This document shows, in pieces, positions 1-7,860 of a stretch of DNA of 64,000 nucleotides (positions within the stretch are counted from its first letter, which is position 1; each line of letters starts with the position of its first letter). The translations under genes and the position numbers were made by a program. This DNA is from UBA2336 sp965227265 (GTDB lineage Bacteria; Bacteroidota; Bacteroidia; Cytophagales; Cyclobacteriaceae). The notes beneath the pieces are model-generated. The model ran no database searches and had not been told where the DNA came from. It worked only from the letters and a program-made list of their open reading frames with translations. Location: NCBI GenBank assembly GCA_965227265.1, contig OZ245738.1, positions 992,001 to 1,056,000 on the forward strand. The letters run 5' to 3'.

Positions 1-2749
1 ACCCACAACAACAACGATAACCTACACAGTCACTTCTGTTAGTGATGCAACTTGTAGCGGAACAACGAGTGGCTCAGCTGACGTTACAATTAATACTCCC
101 GTGCTCACGCTGCCTGCAACAACTGTCTGTGAAAATGGCGGAACAATATTTCTCACAGGCATTGTAACTGCAACTCCTTCAGGGGGAACGTTTAACTTCA
201 GTGGCACTGGTATTATTGATCCGGCTACGGGAGAATTTGATCCGGCAGGATTATCAGGTCCAATTTCCATACAAGTTGATTACACAGAAGCTTGTGCAGC
301 ACCAACCGGAACGTTGAATTTAACGGTCAGCAATTCAGCGGCAATGATAGTGCCTATCTCACCCGTTCAAGTTTGTCAGGGTACACCAACATTTGATCTT
401 AATCCCTACGTAAGCGGAACACCAGCGACAGATTTAATCTTCACCGGTGGTCCGGGTGTTAACACGGCAACGGATCAATTTAATCCGGCTGGATTATCAG
501 GTCTTCAAACTGTTACGGTAGATTATGTTGGAACATGTGCAGCTCCGCAAGTAAGCTTTCAAATTGACGTAATCACAACGCCAACATTAAATGTTTTGAC
601 AACAACAACGTGTGAAAATGGGGCATCGATCCCGTTAACATCGAGGGTAATTGTTTCTCCTTCAGGCGGATCATTTTTGTTCTCGGGCCATCCGGGAGTT
701 TCAGGAACTACCTTCGATCCATCGGGTATTGTTGGGCCTACAACGGTTAATATAAACGTAACCTATACCTTGTCAGGATGTGCGGTAGTTAATGATATAA
801 TCCCTATCAGCATTCTTGATCCGGCTGATCCGGCTTGCTCGGGTGGTGATTGTGCTACCGTAGTAATTGCAACCGTAACAACGGCTGATCCATGCTTAAA
901 CCCGGCTCCGGAAGGAACAGTTACATTCAACATTAATCCTGCTTTCCCGGCTGTAAATATTATTGGTGTAAGAATTACCATTAACGGACCTGTATCCGAT
1001 ACGCATACAAATGATCCCTTCTTTACTGACTTGTATGCAGGTATGTATACGTATGAAATTGTTTACGGAGATCTTTCAAATCCTGCCTGTACTAAAACGG
1101 GAGTGTTCCAGATTCCAACATCCGGAAATGTTGGAACTCCGGCAGCTACCGTTCAGACAGTTCCGTTTTGCGCTACCGATAGCACGGGTACAGTGTTGAT
1201 TAATGTTCCTGAGCGTCCGTTCGGAGATAATCTTGAATGGTCACTTGATGGAATTACATGGTTGCCATTCCAAAACGGGTCTATTGTAAGCGGAGTACCC
1301 GCAGGACTCGCCCCATCGTTTGATCGCGTACTGAGCGTTCGTAAAGATGCTTCCGATGTTTGTTTTGCGGGAGTAACGGTAAACATTCAAAGTACAAACC
1401 CTCCAATCATTTTCAGTGCTACTGATTTTAGTACAACTCCCTCAGGTTGCACCACGAATGATGGAACGCTCATTGTAAACAATCTTCCAACCGGTGGCGG
1501 AGGTGGACCGTATCGCTATTTAATGGACGGCACTTTATTTCCAACCCTTCCGGCATCAAATACATTTACAGGCCTTGCCTCGGGTCCGCATGTGTTTACA
1601 ATAATTGATAACTTAAGTTGTTCGCTTGCAATTCCGTTTACGATAACCTTCCCTGGATTCATCAGTACCTCAAATTTAAGTATTGATGATGCAGATTGTG
1701 CGAGCCTGGGGACAAACGGTGAGATAAGATTTACCATTGATAATCCCGGAGCATACGAATATGCCATCACAACCGACATCACATTTATTCCGGGTGTTAC
1801 GGATTATATCCCGCTGGCCGGATTGAATGTTGTTATTCCTGATCTTTCAGGTGGAACATATTATGTGTGGGTTCGGTCAGGCGCAGCGGCTTGTCCAACA
1901 CGATTGGCTCCGATTACAGTTGGGGGTGTACAGGCAGTAAGCTTTAACTCATCTTCCGAAAATGAAGCTTGTTTTGGTGATGGTGGTCAGGTAACTCTTA
2001 CCAACGTAACGGGTGCATCGAACATTGATTACACCTATGAACTTACCGGTGGAACAACAGGTACAATCTTATTTCCGGCATCGCTAAGTCCGTTTGTAAT
2101 CAGTAACCTTCCCGTTGATGATTATCAAATTCGGTTAGTGCAGGATCAAAGTGGCTGTACTGTTCAGAGCGCATTCCAAACATTTAACATTACGGGGCCA
2201 ACGTCAGCATTGGATACGTTATCGGTTTCAAAACAGTTATCATTCCCGGAACAACCTTCTGGTGCTTTGACCATTAAAATTGATAACAGCGGAGAGAATC
2301 CTTATGAAGTATGGATTGTAAACGTTGCAGAAGACTTTGCGTCAGATACATTGTTAATTACTACGCCAAGTCCGGTTGATTACGAAGCAGCATTCACCTC
2401 CCTTCCAAAAGGCGACTACACCATTCATATTAAAGATCAGTTAGGATGTGAAATCCAGCGCGACTATACGTTACCATTCGATCATAACATTTATATCCCG
2501 AACATCTTTACACCAAATGGTGATGAGAGTAATCCGAATTTCTATGTGCGGAATTTACCCGCTTCAGGCTCACAGCTTATAGTTTCAGATCGTTGGGGTA
2601 AGGAGGTTTACTCATCTTCTAATTACAATCCCGATAGTTTGTGGGATGGTGGAAAAACTCCGGATGGAGTTTACTTCTATCGCCTGAAGATCAAAGGCGG
2701 TAAGACGTATACCGGTTGGGTAGAAATACTCAGGGGAAGTAAGCCTTAA
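1..2749 (+). CDS. Giant secreted adhesin-like protein with gliding-type T9SS C-terminal domain (5' partial)
   Basis: The frame is open from the left edge without a start, so only the C-terminal ~915 residues are present. The first third has three tandem Ig-like units of about 75-80 residues, each opening with a VCEN/VCQG/TCEN cysteine and containing an (F)NPAGLSG/FDPAGLSG-like turn and a second cysteine. The middle looks like SprB-type repeats (cysteine, then G-rich PYRYLMDG-like strand, then IDNLSCS-like end). The last ~90 residues match the gliding-motility-associated C-terminal domain (CHU_C/type B sorting domain): IPNIFTPNGDESNPNF, then SDRWGKEVY, LWDGG, PDGVYFYRL. Such proteins are exported by T9SS and act as surface adhesins or gliding-associated filaments. 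The exact role is unknown. The stop lies 6 nt from the convergent neighbour. Confidence 0.85.
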   Translation, partial: PTTTTITYTVTSVSDATCSGTTSGSADVTINTPVLTLPATTVCENGGTIFLTGIVTATPSGGTFNFSGTGIIDPATGEFDPAGLSGPISIQVDYTEACAAPTGTLNLTVSNSAAMIVPISPVQVCQGTPTFDLNPYVSGTPATDLIFTGGPGVNTATDQFNPAGLSGLQTVTVDYVGTCAAPQVSFQIDVITTPTLNVLTTTTCENGASIPLTSRVIVSPSGGSFLFSGHPGVSGTTFDPSGIVGPTTVNINVTYTLSGCAVVNDIIPISILDPADPACSGGDCATVVIATVTTADPCLNPAPEGTVTFNINPAFPAVNIIGVRITINGPVSDTHTNDPFFTDLYAGMYTYEIVYGDLSNPACTKTGVFQIPTSGNVGTPAATVQTVPFCATDSTGTVLINVPERPFGDNLEWSLDGITWLPFQNGSIVSGVPAGLAPSFDRVLSVRKDASDVCFAGVTVNIQSTNPPIIFSATDFSTTPSGCTTNDGTLIVNNLPTGGGGGPYRYLMDGTLFPTLPASNTFTGLASGPHVFTIIDNLSCSLAIPFTITFPGFISTSNLSIDDADCASLGTNGEIRFTIDNPGAYEYAITTDITFIPGVTDYIPLAGLNVVIPDLSGGTYYVWVRSGAAACPTRLAPITVGGVQAVSFNSSSENEACFGDGGQVTLTNVTGASNIDYTYELTGGTTGTILFPASLSPFVISNLPVDDYQIRLVQDQSGCTVQSAFQTFNITGPTSALDTLSVSKQLSFPEQPSGALTIKIDNSGENPYEVWIVNVAEDFASDTLLITTPSPVDYEAAFTSLPKGDYTIHIKDQLGCEIQRDYTLPFDHNIYIPNIFTPNGDESNPNFYVRNLPASGSQLIVSDRWGKEVYSSSNYNPDSLWDGGKTPDGVYFYRLKIKGGKTYTGWVEILRGSKP

Positions 2750-2755
2750 GTCTTT

Positions 2756-3760
2756 CTATAGCGTTTCCAGAAACTTAAGCGTATCAACATTGTCGGCATA
2801 ATCCCAGACTTCCGGGTATTGTGCTGAACCGAACGGTAAAGCCGGCTTGCCTGCTCCAACAATGCATTGGATTTTTTCTTTGTTCTCAATCAGTTTCTTT
2901 TCCAGATCTGCCTGATCTGTATAGTATTCGTAATACAAGACAGAAATAGGAGAGACCAGCTTTTCATTTTCCTGAAGAAGGATGAAACCATTATCCAGAA
3001 ATGGAATAAGATTTACAAGCAGAATTGATTTCTGATAATCGTAGTTGTTGCAATACTTGTGATGGTGAATAATGTCTTTATACGCTACCCAACGCGAAAG
3101 AAGCTTTGCATGATCATAACCTTTGGGAAGATATGCCTTGGAAACATTTCGACAGCCTAATCCGAAATAGCTAAAGATATCTTCTCCCAACGCATCAATT
3201 TGTTCTTCTGATTCATTTCCGGTTAGGATAACACATGAACTTCTGTTCTTACGAATAATGTTGGGGTACTTGCCAAAATAGTATTCGAAATAACGAGCTG
3301 AATTATCACTTCCGGTGGCAATTACCGCATCAAAGTTCTCAAGCTTATTTTCTTTTATTGTTATAGCTTTTTCAAAGCCGGGCTCCAGCCAGGTCAAATG
3401 CTTAATCAGGTATTGAATAAGCTTTGAGTCCTTTGAACTAAGTTTTAGTTGAGCGTGATGACCGCTGATCAGCACACATAGAAGATCATGAAATCCCACA
3501 AGCGGAATGTTGCCAGCCAATACTAAAGCGACCGTTTTGGGTTCTTTTGGATTGAGGGAATAGGATGAAGTCCATTGCTTCAGCTTGACCTCATTCAGAT
3601 ACTGGATTATACCGTTAATGGATCGCTTTATATTTTCAGGAGTAAACCAGGGGTTTTCATTCTTGGCATTCAGCGCAAGCGTTTCAAAAGCTTCTTCGCT
3701 CAGGTTTGAAAGGTGGTTGCCAAGTTTAACAAAAGCACTAATCCGCTGATCGAGAGTCAT
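2756..3760 (-). CDS. LuxC-family acyl-CoA reductase
   Basis: Resembles the LuxC/acyl-CoA reductase family (aldehyde-dehydrogenase-like fold), which reduces acyl-CoA or acyl thioesters to fatty aldehydes with NADPH. The catalytic cysteine motif GLGCRNVS lies near residue 206, preceded by an ALGEDIFSYFG stretch. An ALVLAGNIPLVGFHD motif in the first third fits the cofactor-binding region, and the C-terminal half has GAGKPALPFGSAQYP. At 334 residues it is shorter than bioluminescence LuxC (~480), as usual for Bacteroidota members. It is divergent from a ferredoxin gene that could supply electrons to related lipid chemistry, but that link is inference. The substrate is unknown. Cytoplasmic; no signal peptide. 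Confidence 0.8.
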   Translation of the reverse strand: MTLDQRISAFVKLGNHLSNLSEEAFETLALNAKNENPWFTPENIKRSINGIIQYLNEVKLKQWTSSYSLNPKEPKTVALVLAGNIPLVGFHDLLCVLISGHHAQLKLSSKDSKLIQYLIKHLTWLEPGFEKAITIKENKLENFDAVIATGSDNSARYFEYYFGKYPNIIRKNRSSCVILTGNESEEQIDALGEDIFSYFGLGCRNVSKAYLPKGYDHAKLLSRWVAYKDIIHHHKYCNNYDYQKSILLVNLIPFLDNGFILLQENEKLVSPISVLYYEYYTDQADLEKKLIENKEKIQCIVGAGKPALPFGSAQYPEVWDYADNVDTLKFLETL

Positions 3761-3790
3761 GAAACGTAAACTTTTAGGACTTGGCCGTTG

Positions 3791-3822
3791 TTTTGATGGT
3801 TGATGATTGCGCTGTATTTTTG
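3791..3822 (+). promoter_or_regulatory. Bacteroidota-type promoter for the ferredoxin gene
   Basis: TTTTG at 3791-3795 is followed 19 nt later by TATTTTTG (3815-3822), a full match to the TAnnTTTG -7 element. Predicted transcription would start about 25-30 nt before the ferredoxin ATG. Confidence 0.6.
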
Positions 3823-3855
3823 CAGCGCTTTTTATAAGGCCTCAAAAATAGGAAA

Positions 3856-4209
3856 ATGGCGATAATTATAACGGACGAGTGTATTAACTGTGGAGCGTGC
3901 GAGCCGGAATGCCCCAATACTGCCATTTACGAGGGCGGAAGAGAGTGGAACTGGGCCGGAGGCACCAAGCTTGAAGCCGTAGAACTTGAGGACGGAACGC
4001 AACAGGATGCCAAGGCTGTGCAACAGCCCGTTTCCGATGAATTTTACTATATCGTTTCAGGAAAGTGTACGGAATGCACCGGGTTTCACGAGGAACCGCA
4101 GTGCGCGGCCGTTTGCCCTGTAGATTGCTGTGTGCCGGATCCGGATTATGTGGAGACTAAACCTGAGCTGGAGGCGAAGAAAGTCTGGTTGCATCAGGAG
4201 AATGCTTAA
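3856..4209 (+). CDS. Ferredoxin with two 4Fe-4S cluster sites (YfhL-like)
   Basis: Small electron carrier. The N-terminal motif CINCGACEPEC (Cys9, 12, 15, then 19) is a canonical CxxCxxCxxxC site. The second half has CTECTGFHEEPQCAAVC, the CxxC-x8-CxxxC variant seen in YfhL-type bacterial ferredoxins, followed by more cysteines (PVDCC). The acidic 117-residue protein has no signal peptide and should be cytoplasmic. It has its own good promoter and is divergent from the acyl-CoA reductase, a pairing I recall as common in Bacteroidota. The physiological partner cannot be told from sequence. Confidence 0.9.
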   Translation: MAIIITDECINCGACEPECPNTAIYEGGREWNWAGGTKLEAVELEDGTQQDAKAVQQPVSDEFYYIVSGKCTECTGFHEEPQCAAVCPVDCCVPDPDYVETKPELEAKKVWLHQENA

Positions 4210-4250
4210 AATTTCGAATTTCTGATTTCGAAATTTTAAATTCGAAATTA
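4208..4250. repeat. TTCGAA-rich inverted repeat between convergent genes (copy 1)
   Basis: The left arm 4210-4221 (AATTTCGAATTT) is perfectly complementary to 4238-4249. An alternative hairpin pairs 4208-4218 with 4227-4237. It fills the gap between the ferredoxin and DUF58 stops, so it may act as a bidirectional terminator. Its right half recurs almost base for base at 60279-60304, so it is also a dispersed repeat. Confidence 0.7.
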
Positions 4251-5153
4251 TCTCATCTTCGATCGCTTGATCAGATAGGTCTGCAAGATCACATTCACAT
4301 CCTGTCTTATATCAGCTTCAACAAAATCAATCTTGTACTGATTACAGCGCATTTTTAATGCCTTGTAGAAAGAATCAGATTCCTTCTTGTAAACTTCCCG
4401 TACATCTGCCGGATTTAGCTTGAGCTTTTCACCGCTTTCCATATCTACAAACTCATGCGGACGATCATCAAAGTTCAACAGTAATTCGGTCTCAGTATCG
4501 GTTACATGAAATACGATCACTTCATGCTTGTTGTGCTTTAAATGCTGTAAGGCTTTGAACAGTTCTTCTGTATGATCTCCATCAAACATGTCGCTGAAGA
4601 TCACTACGAGCGAACGCTTATGAATTTTTTCAGCCACTTCGTGTAGCACCCGCGCTACATTGGTCTTTGAGGTGGTTTTATTGTTTTCGGACAACACCTG
4701 TTCAAGATGAATAAACAGCTTCTCAACGTGTGTAGGAGTGGATTTTATGGGTGTTAACGTCTCGATCTTATCCGAAAACAAGCATAAGCCTACAGCATCC
4801 CGCTGGCGACTTAACATCATCGCTAATGCTCCGGCCACATAGGCACTGAATTTAATTTTCGCTTTCGTATCGGTGGGATAAAACATGGATGAGGAGGTGT
4901 CCACCGCAATTAAACATCGAAGATTGGTTTCTTCCTCATATTGTTTGGTGAAGAGCTTATCGGTACGACCATAGATTTTCCAATCTATATGTCGGATGCT
5001 CTCACCTTCATTGTAAAGACGATGTTCTGCAAACTCAACCGAGAAGCCATGGTAAGGCGACTTATGAAGTCCGGTGATGAACCCTTCCACCAGTTGGCGG
5101 GCAAGCAATTCAAGACTGCCGGGTTGAGTTGTTTCCCTGAGGTTAAGCTTCAT
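4248..5153 (-). CDS. DUF58 domain protein (von Willebrand A-like, MoxR-associated family)
   Basis: Matches the DUF58 family. A basic N-terminal region contains YHGFSVEFAEHRLYNEGES and RHIDWKIYGRTDKLFTKQYEEE, the family signature, followed by a vWA-like fold with a metal-site-like DTSSSMF at about residues 89-95 and a second strand VVIFSDMFDGD. DUF58 proteins are usually encoded beside MoxR AAA+ ATPases and Bat proteins and are thought to assist maturation or assembly of partner complexes. Here no MoxR or Bat gene is adjacent, which is unusual. There is no signal peptide or membrane segment. The 301-residue length is normal for the family. Confidence 0.85.
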   Translation of the reverse strand: MKLNLRETTQPGSLELLARQLVEGFITGLHKSPYHGFSVEFAEHRLYNEGESIRHIDWKIYGRTDKLFTKQYEEETNLRCLIAVDTSSSMFYPTDTKAKIKFSAYVAGALAMMLSRQRDAVGLCLFSDKIETLTPIKSTPTHVEKLFIHLEQVLSENNKTTSKTNVARVLHEVAEKIHKRSLVVIFSDMFDGDHTEELFKALQHLKHNKHEVIVFHVTDTETELLLNFDDRPHEFVDMESGEKLKLNPADVREVYKKESDSFYKALKMRCNQYKIDFVEADIRQDVNVILQTYLIKRSKMR

Positions 5154-5328
5154 GACCTAAAAATGGCAACTCCTTAAGATTTTAACAGTTTTTGCCGGGC
5201 TTAAATACGTCATTAATAACGAAAAGTGCGATTGAAAAGATTTCAACGGTTTGCAATCATTTGCCAAAACGCTATATTAACACAGTTATTTTACCTTATA
5301 CCTAACCCTAACTAAACCCAGAAGGACT

Positions 5329-5694
5329 GTGGAAGAGAATAAGAGCAACGGCAGAGATGAGATATATTCTGCGAAAGTAAAAGCAGGTAAGAGAACCTAC
5401 TTTTTCGATGTAAAGTCAACCCGCTCAAACGATTACTACCTTACAATTACAGAAAGTAAGAAGCGCTTCAAGGAGGATGGATTCACCTACGAAAAGCATA
5501 AAATATTCCTGTACAAAGAAGATTTCAACAAGTTTGTAGAAGCACTGAACAACACGGTTAACCACGTGAAGAATGAACTGATGCCAGAAGTGGATTTCAC
5601 CCAGTTTGATCAGATCCGTGAAGAAGCCCATGCTGAAGAAACTGCAGGTACGGTCGCCAAAGCCGGATCAGACAGCGAGCTTAAGTGGGATTAG
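5329..5694 (+). CDS. PUR-family nucleic-acid-binding protein (DUF3276)
   Basis: A 121-residue protein of the DUF3276/PUR family, bacterial relatives of eukaryotic Pur-alpha that bind single-stranded nucleic acid. The conserved core is AGKRTYFFDVKSTRSNDYYLTI (around residues 20-41) followed by ESKKRF and a KIFLYKEDFNKF segment. The tail is acidic and probably disordered. The start is GTG (encoding the family's usual MEENK beginning), with an AAGGA stretch just upstream but very close. A rho-independent terminator follows. The cellular role in Bacteroidota is not established. Confidence 0.85.
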   Translation: MEENKSNGRDEIYSAKVKAGKRTYFFDVKSTRSNDYYLTITESKKRFKEDGFTYEKHKIFLYKEDFNKFVEALNNTVNHVKNELMPEVDFTQFDQIREEAHAEETAGTVAKAGSDSELKWD

Positions 5695-5718
5695 CCTAAC
5701 AAGCTTTAATAGATTACC

Positions 5719-5749
5719 AAGCCTTTGTTTACAGAGGCTTTTTTGTTTT
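5719..5749 (+). terminator. Rho-independent terminator after the PUR-family gene
   Basis: AAGCCT (5719-5724) pairs with AGGCTT (5735-5740) around an 10-nt loop that can close further (TGT/ACA), followed by a TTTTGTTTT tract. The tail also supplies the -33 element of the ychF promoter. Confidence 0.75.
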
Positions 5750-5770
5750 CTGGGCTTCGGAGTATATTTG
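5742..5770 (+). promoter_or_regulatory. Promoter of ychF
   Basis: TTTG at 5742-5745, a 17-nt spacer, then TATATTTG at 5763-5770: a perfect match to the Bacteroidota consensus. It overlaps the T tract of the preceding terminator. The predicted leader before the ychF ATG is about 15 nt. Confidence 0.75.
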
Positions 5771-5791
5771 CGGCCTTAATTTCATGATCAG

Positions 5792-6889
5792 ATGGGTGTA
5801 CAATGTGGAATAGTAGGGTTGCCAAACGTGGGCAAATCGACTTTGTTTAATGCGCTTTCGAACAACAAGGCGGAAGCTGCAAACTTCCCGTTCTGTACAA
5901 TCGAGCCAAACGTAGGTGTAATCTCCGTTCCCGATCCGCGCTTAAAAGTTCTTTCTGATTTGGTGAATCCTCAAAAAGTCATCGCTACTGCAATGGAGTT
6001 TGTAGACATTGCCGGCCTTGTAAAAGGTGCCAGCAAAGGTGAGGGGTTGGGCAATCAGTTCCTGGCAAACATCCGCGAGGTGGATGCTATTCTTCACGTG
6101 GTGCGTTGCTTTGATAATGATAACATCGTTCACGTGGATGGCCGCGTAAACCCGATTGCTGATAAAGAGATCATTGACACTGAACTTCAACTCAGAGACC
6201 TTGATTCGGTTGAGAAGAAGTTGTCTAAGGCAGAAAAGATTGCCAAGAGTGGAGATGCGAGAGCTAAGAAAGAAGTTGCCACCTTACAGTACTATAAAGA
6301 CGTTTTATTGTCGGGTAAAAATGCTCGCTCTATTGATCTTCCAGAAGAAGATAAGCTTGCCGTAGTCGACCTTCAGCTTCTCACTGCAAAGCCTGTGTTG
6401 TACGTAGCCAATGTGGATGAGGCAGCGGTAATTACCGGCAATAAACATGTGGATGCATTACGTGATTTGGTAAAGACAGAAGGCGCAGAAGTTGTGATTA
6501 TTTCAGCTGCCATTGAAGCCCAGATTGCCGAACTTGAAAGCCCGGAAGATCGCCTTGTGTTCCTACAGGAATATGGCTTGAGCGAGTCAGGTCTTGACAA
6601 GCTTATTCGTGGCGCTTATGCATTGTTAAATTTGATTACATACTTTACCGTGGGCGAGAAAGAAGTTCGTGCCTGGACAATTAAACGTGGCTGGAAAGCG
6701 CCTCAGGCTGCGGGAGTTATCCATACCGATTTCGAGAAGGGATTCATCCGCGCAGAGGTTATCAAGATCCCGGACTACCAGACTTACAAGACTGAGGGCG
6801 CCTGCAAAGAGGCTGGAAAGATGTCAGTTGAGGGTAAAGAATACGTGGTTCAGGACGGAGATACTATGCATTTCCGCTTCAACGTCTAG
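5792..6889 (+). CDS. ychF: Redox-regulated ATPase YchF (Obg-family)
   Basis: Universal Obg-family P-loop ATPase that associates with ribosomes and responds to oxidative stress. The P-loop GLPNVGKST is at residues 9-17, followed by EFVDIAGLVKGASKGEGLG (G3 region). The specificity loop reads NVDE rather than NKxD, the change that makes YchF prefer ATP over GTP. The insertion helical domain lies in the middle, and the C-terminal TGS domain ends in the usual EYVVQDGDTMHFRFNV. Length 365 is typical. It is monocistronic by its own promoter, and the gene after it is cas6. Confidence 0.97.
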   Translation: MGVQCGIVGLPNVGKSTLFNALSNNKAEAANFPFCTIEPNVGVISVPDPRLKVLSDLVNPQKVIATAMEFVDIAGLVKGASKGEGLGNQFLANIREVDAILHVVRCFDNDNIVHVDGRVNPIADKEIIDTELQLRDLDSVEKKLSKAEKIAKSGDARAKKEVATLQYYKDVLLSGKNARSIDLPEEDKLAVVDLQLLTAKPVLYVANVDEAAVITGNKHVDALRDLVKTEGAEVVIISAAIEAQIAELESPEDRLVFLQEYGLSESGLDKLIRGAYALLNLITYFTVGEKEVRAWTIKRGWKAPQAAGVIHTDFEKGFIRAEVIKIPDYQTYKTEGACKEAGKMSVEGKEYVVQDGDTMHFRFNV

Positions 6890-7052
6890 TTTTCAGGCAG
6901 TTTTTATCGAAAAATCCTGTTTCTTTCAATTATTCCTTACATCAGGGTTAATTCATTTCTTTATTTTTATTAGTTTTATAAACTGCTCATAGTCAGTGTA
7001 AAACAGGGGTTTACCAGAATTGATTTTTTAACACCCCGTTAATTTTTTAGAA

Positions 7053-7856
7053 GTGAGAACCAGGATCATTTTTTCGTTGAAGAATCGCGGGGCGTATGTG
7101 CCGTTTCATCACCAGTTTTTGCTGGCACAATTCATTAAAGGTATTTTGATCTTTGGTCCTGAAAAGGAGTATAAGGACTTTACGCAGTTCATCTTCTCCG
7201 GCCTGAAAGGCCAGACCAAGATCAGCCGCAAAGGACTTCATTTCTACTCGTCAAAAGTTACGCTTGTTTTCTCCTGTGCTGACAAGACTTTCCTTGACTA
7301 CTTTCTGGCCCAATTGTTCGAGCAGAAAGACATCGTAATTGGCAGCCTGCATTTGTCGCCTGAATCATTTGAAACTGAAGAGACCGTTCAGATTAATGAG
7401 GAGGCTAAGTTTCTCTGCATCTCACCAATCGTTCCTATTCAGGCAGCAGGCTTTAATGATGATCAGGGCAAGAAGTTCATGTCACCCGACACAGACGAGT
7501 TCTCAGATCTTCTTTATGATGCTACGATCAGCCGCATGGAGGCTACTGGAAAATATACACCTGAGCAGCTTGCATCGTTTTATAAATTCCAAATCGTACC
7601 GGATGCAGATTATCTAAACCGCATTCAGGCTACGCATAAGAAATTCGCGCGCATATACCCGGTGTATGACAATGACGTGAAATTTGAAGTGCGAGGATAC
7701 ACTTTCCCGTTTACGTTATATGCTGCACCTGAAGTTCAGCGTTTCGTGTATGAGAATGGCTTAGGTTATTTCTGCCACAAAGGTTTTGGAATGCTGGATG
7801 TTGCCAACAACGATTCTATCAAAAAGGTAAATCAGCAGGAAGTAGTTTACGCATAA
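7053..7856 (+). CDS. cas6: Stand-alone Cas6-family CRISPR RNA endoribonuclease
   Basis: A 267-residue protein with the RAMP-type Cas6 layout. The N terminus, MRTRIIFSLKNRGAYVPFHH, leads into a helix (QFLLAQFIKGIL), the pattern of Cas6 ferredoxin-like fold 1; His19/His20 are candidate catalytic residues. The C terminus carries the glycine-rich loop NGLGYFCHKGFGM (residues 235-247), the best-conserved Cas6 signature. Cas6 cuts repeat RNA to make crRNA in type I/III systems. No repeat array or other cas gene is in this window, so this copy either works in trans on an array elsewhere or has another RNA target. The start is GTG with no clear Shine-Dalgarno. The 163-nt upstream gap is AT-rich with no strong promoter. 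A diverged RAMP of non-CRISPR function remains possible. Confidence 0.8.
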   Translation: MRTRIIFSLKNRGAYVPFHHQFLLAQFIKGILIFGPEKEYKDFTQFIFSGLKGQTKISRKGLHFYSSKVTLVFSCADKTFLDYFLAQLFEQKDIVIGSLHLSPESFETEETVQINEEAKFLCISPIVPIQAAGFNDDQGKKFMSPDTDEFSDLLYDATISRMEATGKYTPEQLASFYKFQIVPDADYLNRIQATHKKFARIYPVYDNDVKFEVRGYTFPFTLYAAPEVQRFVYENGLGYFCHKGFGMLDVANNDSIKKVNQQEVVYA

Positions 7857-7860
7857 TTTC

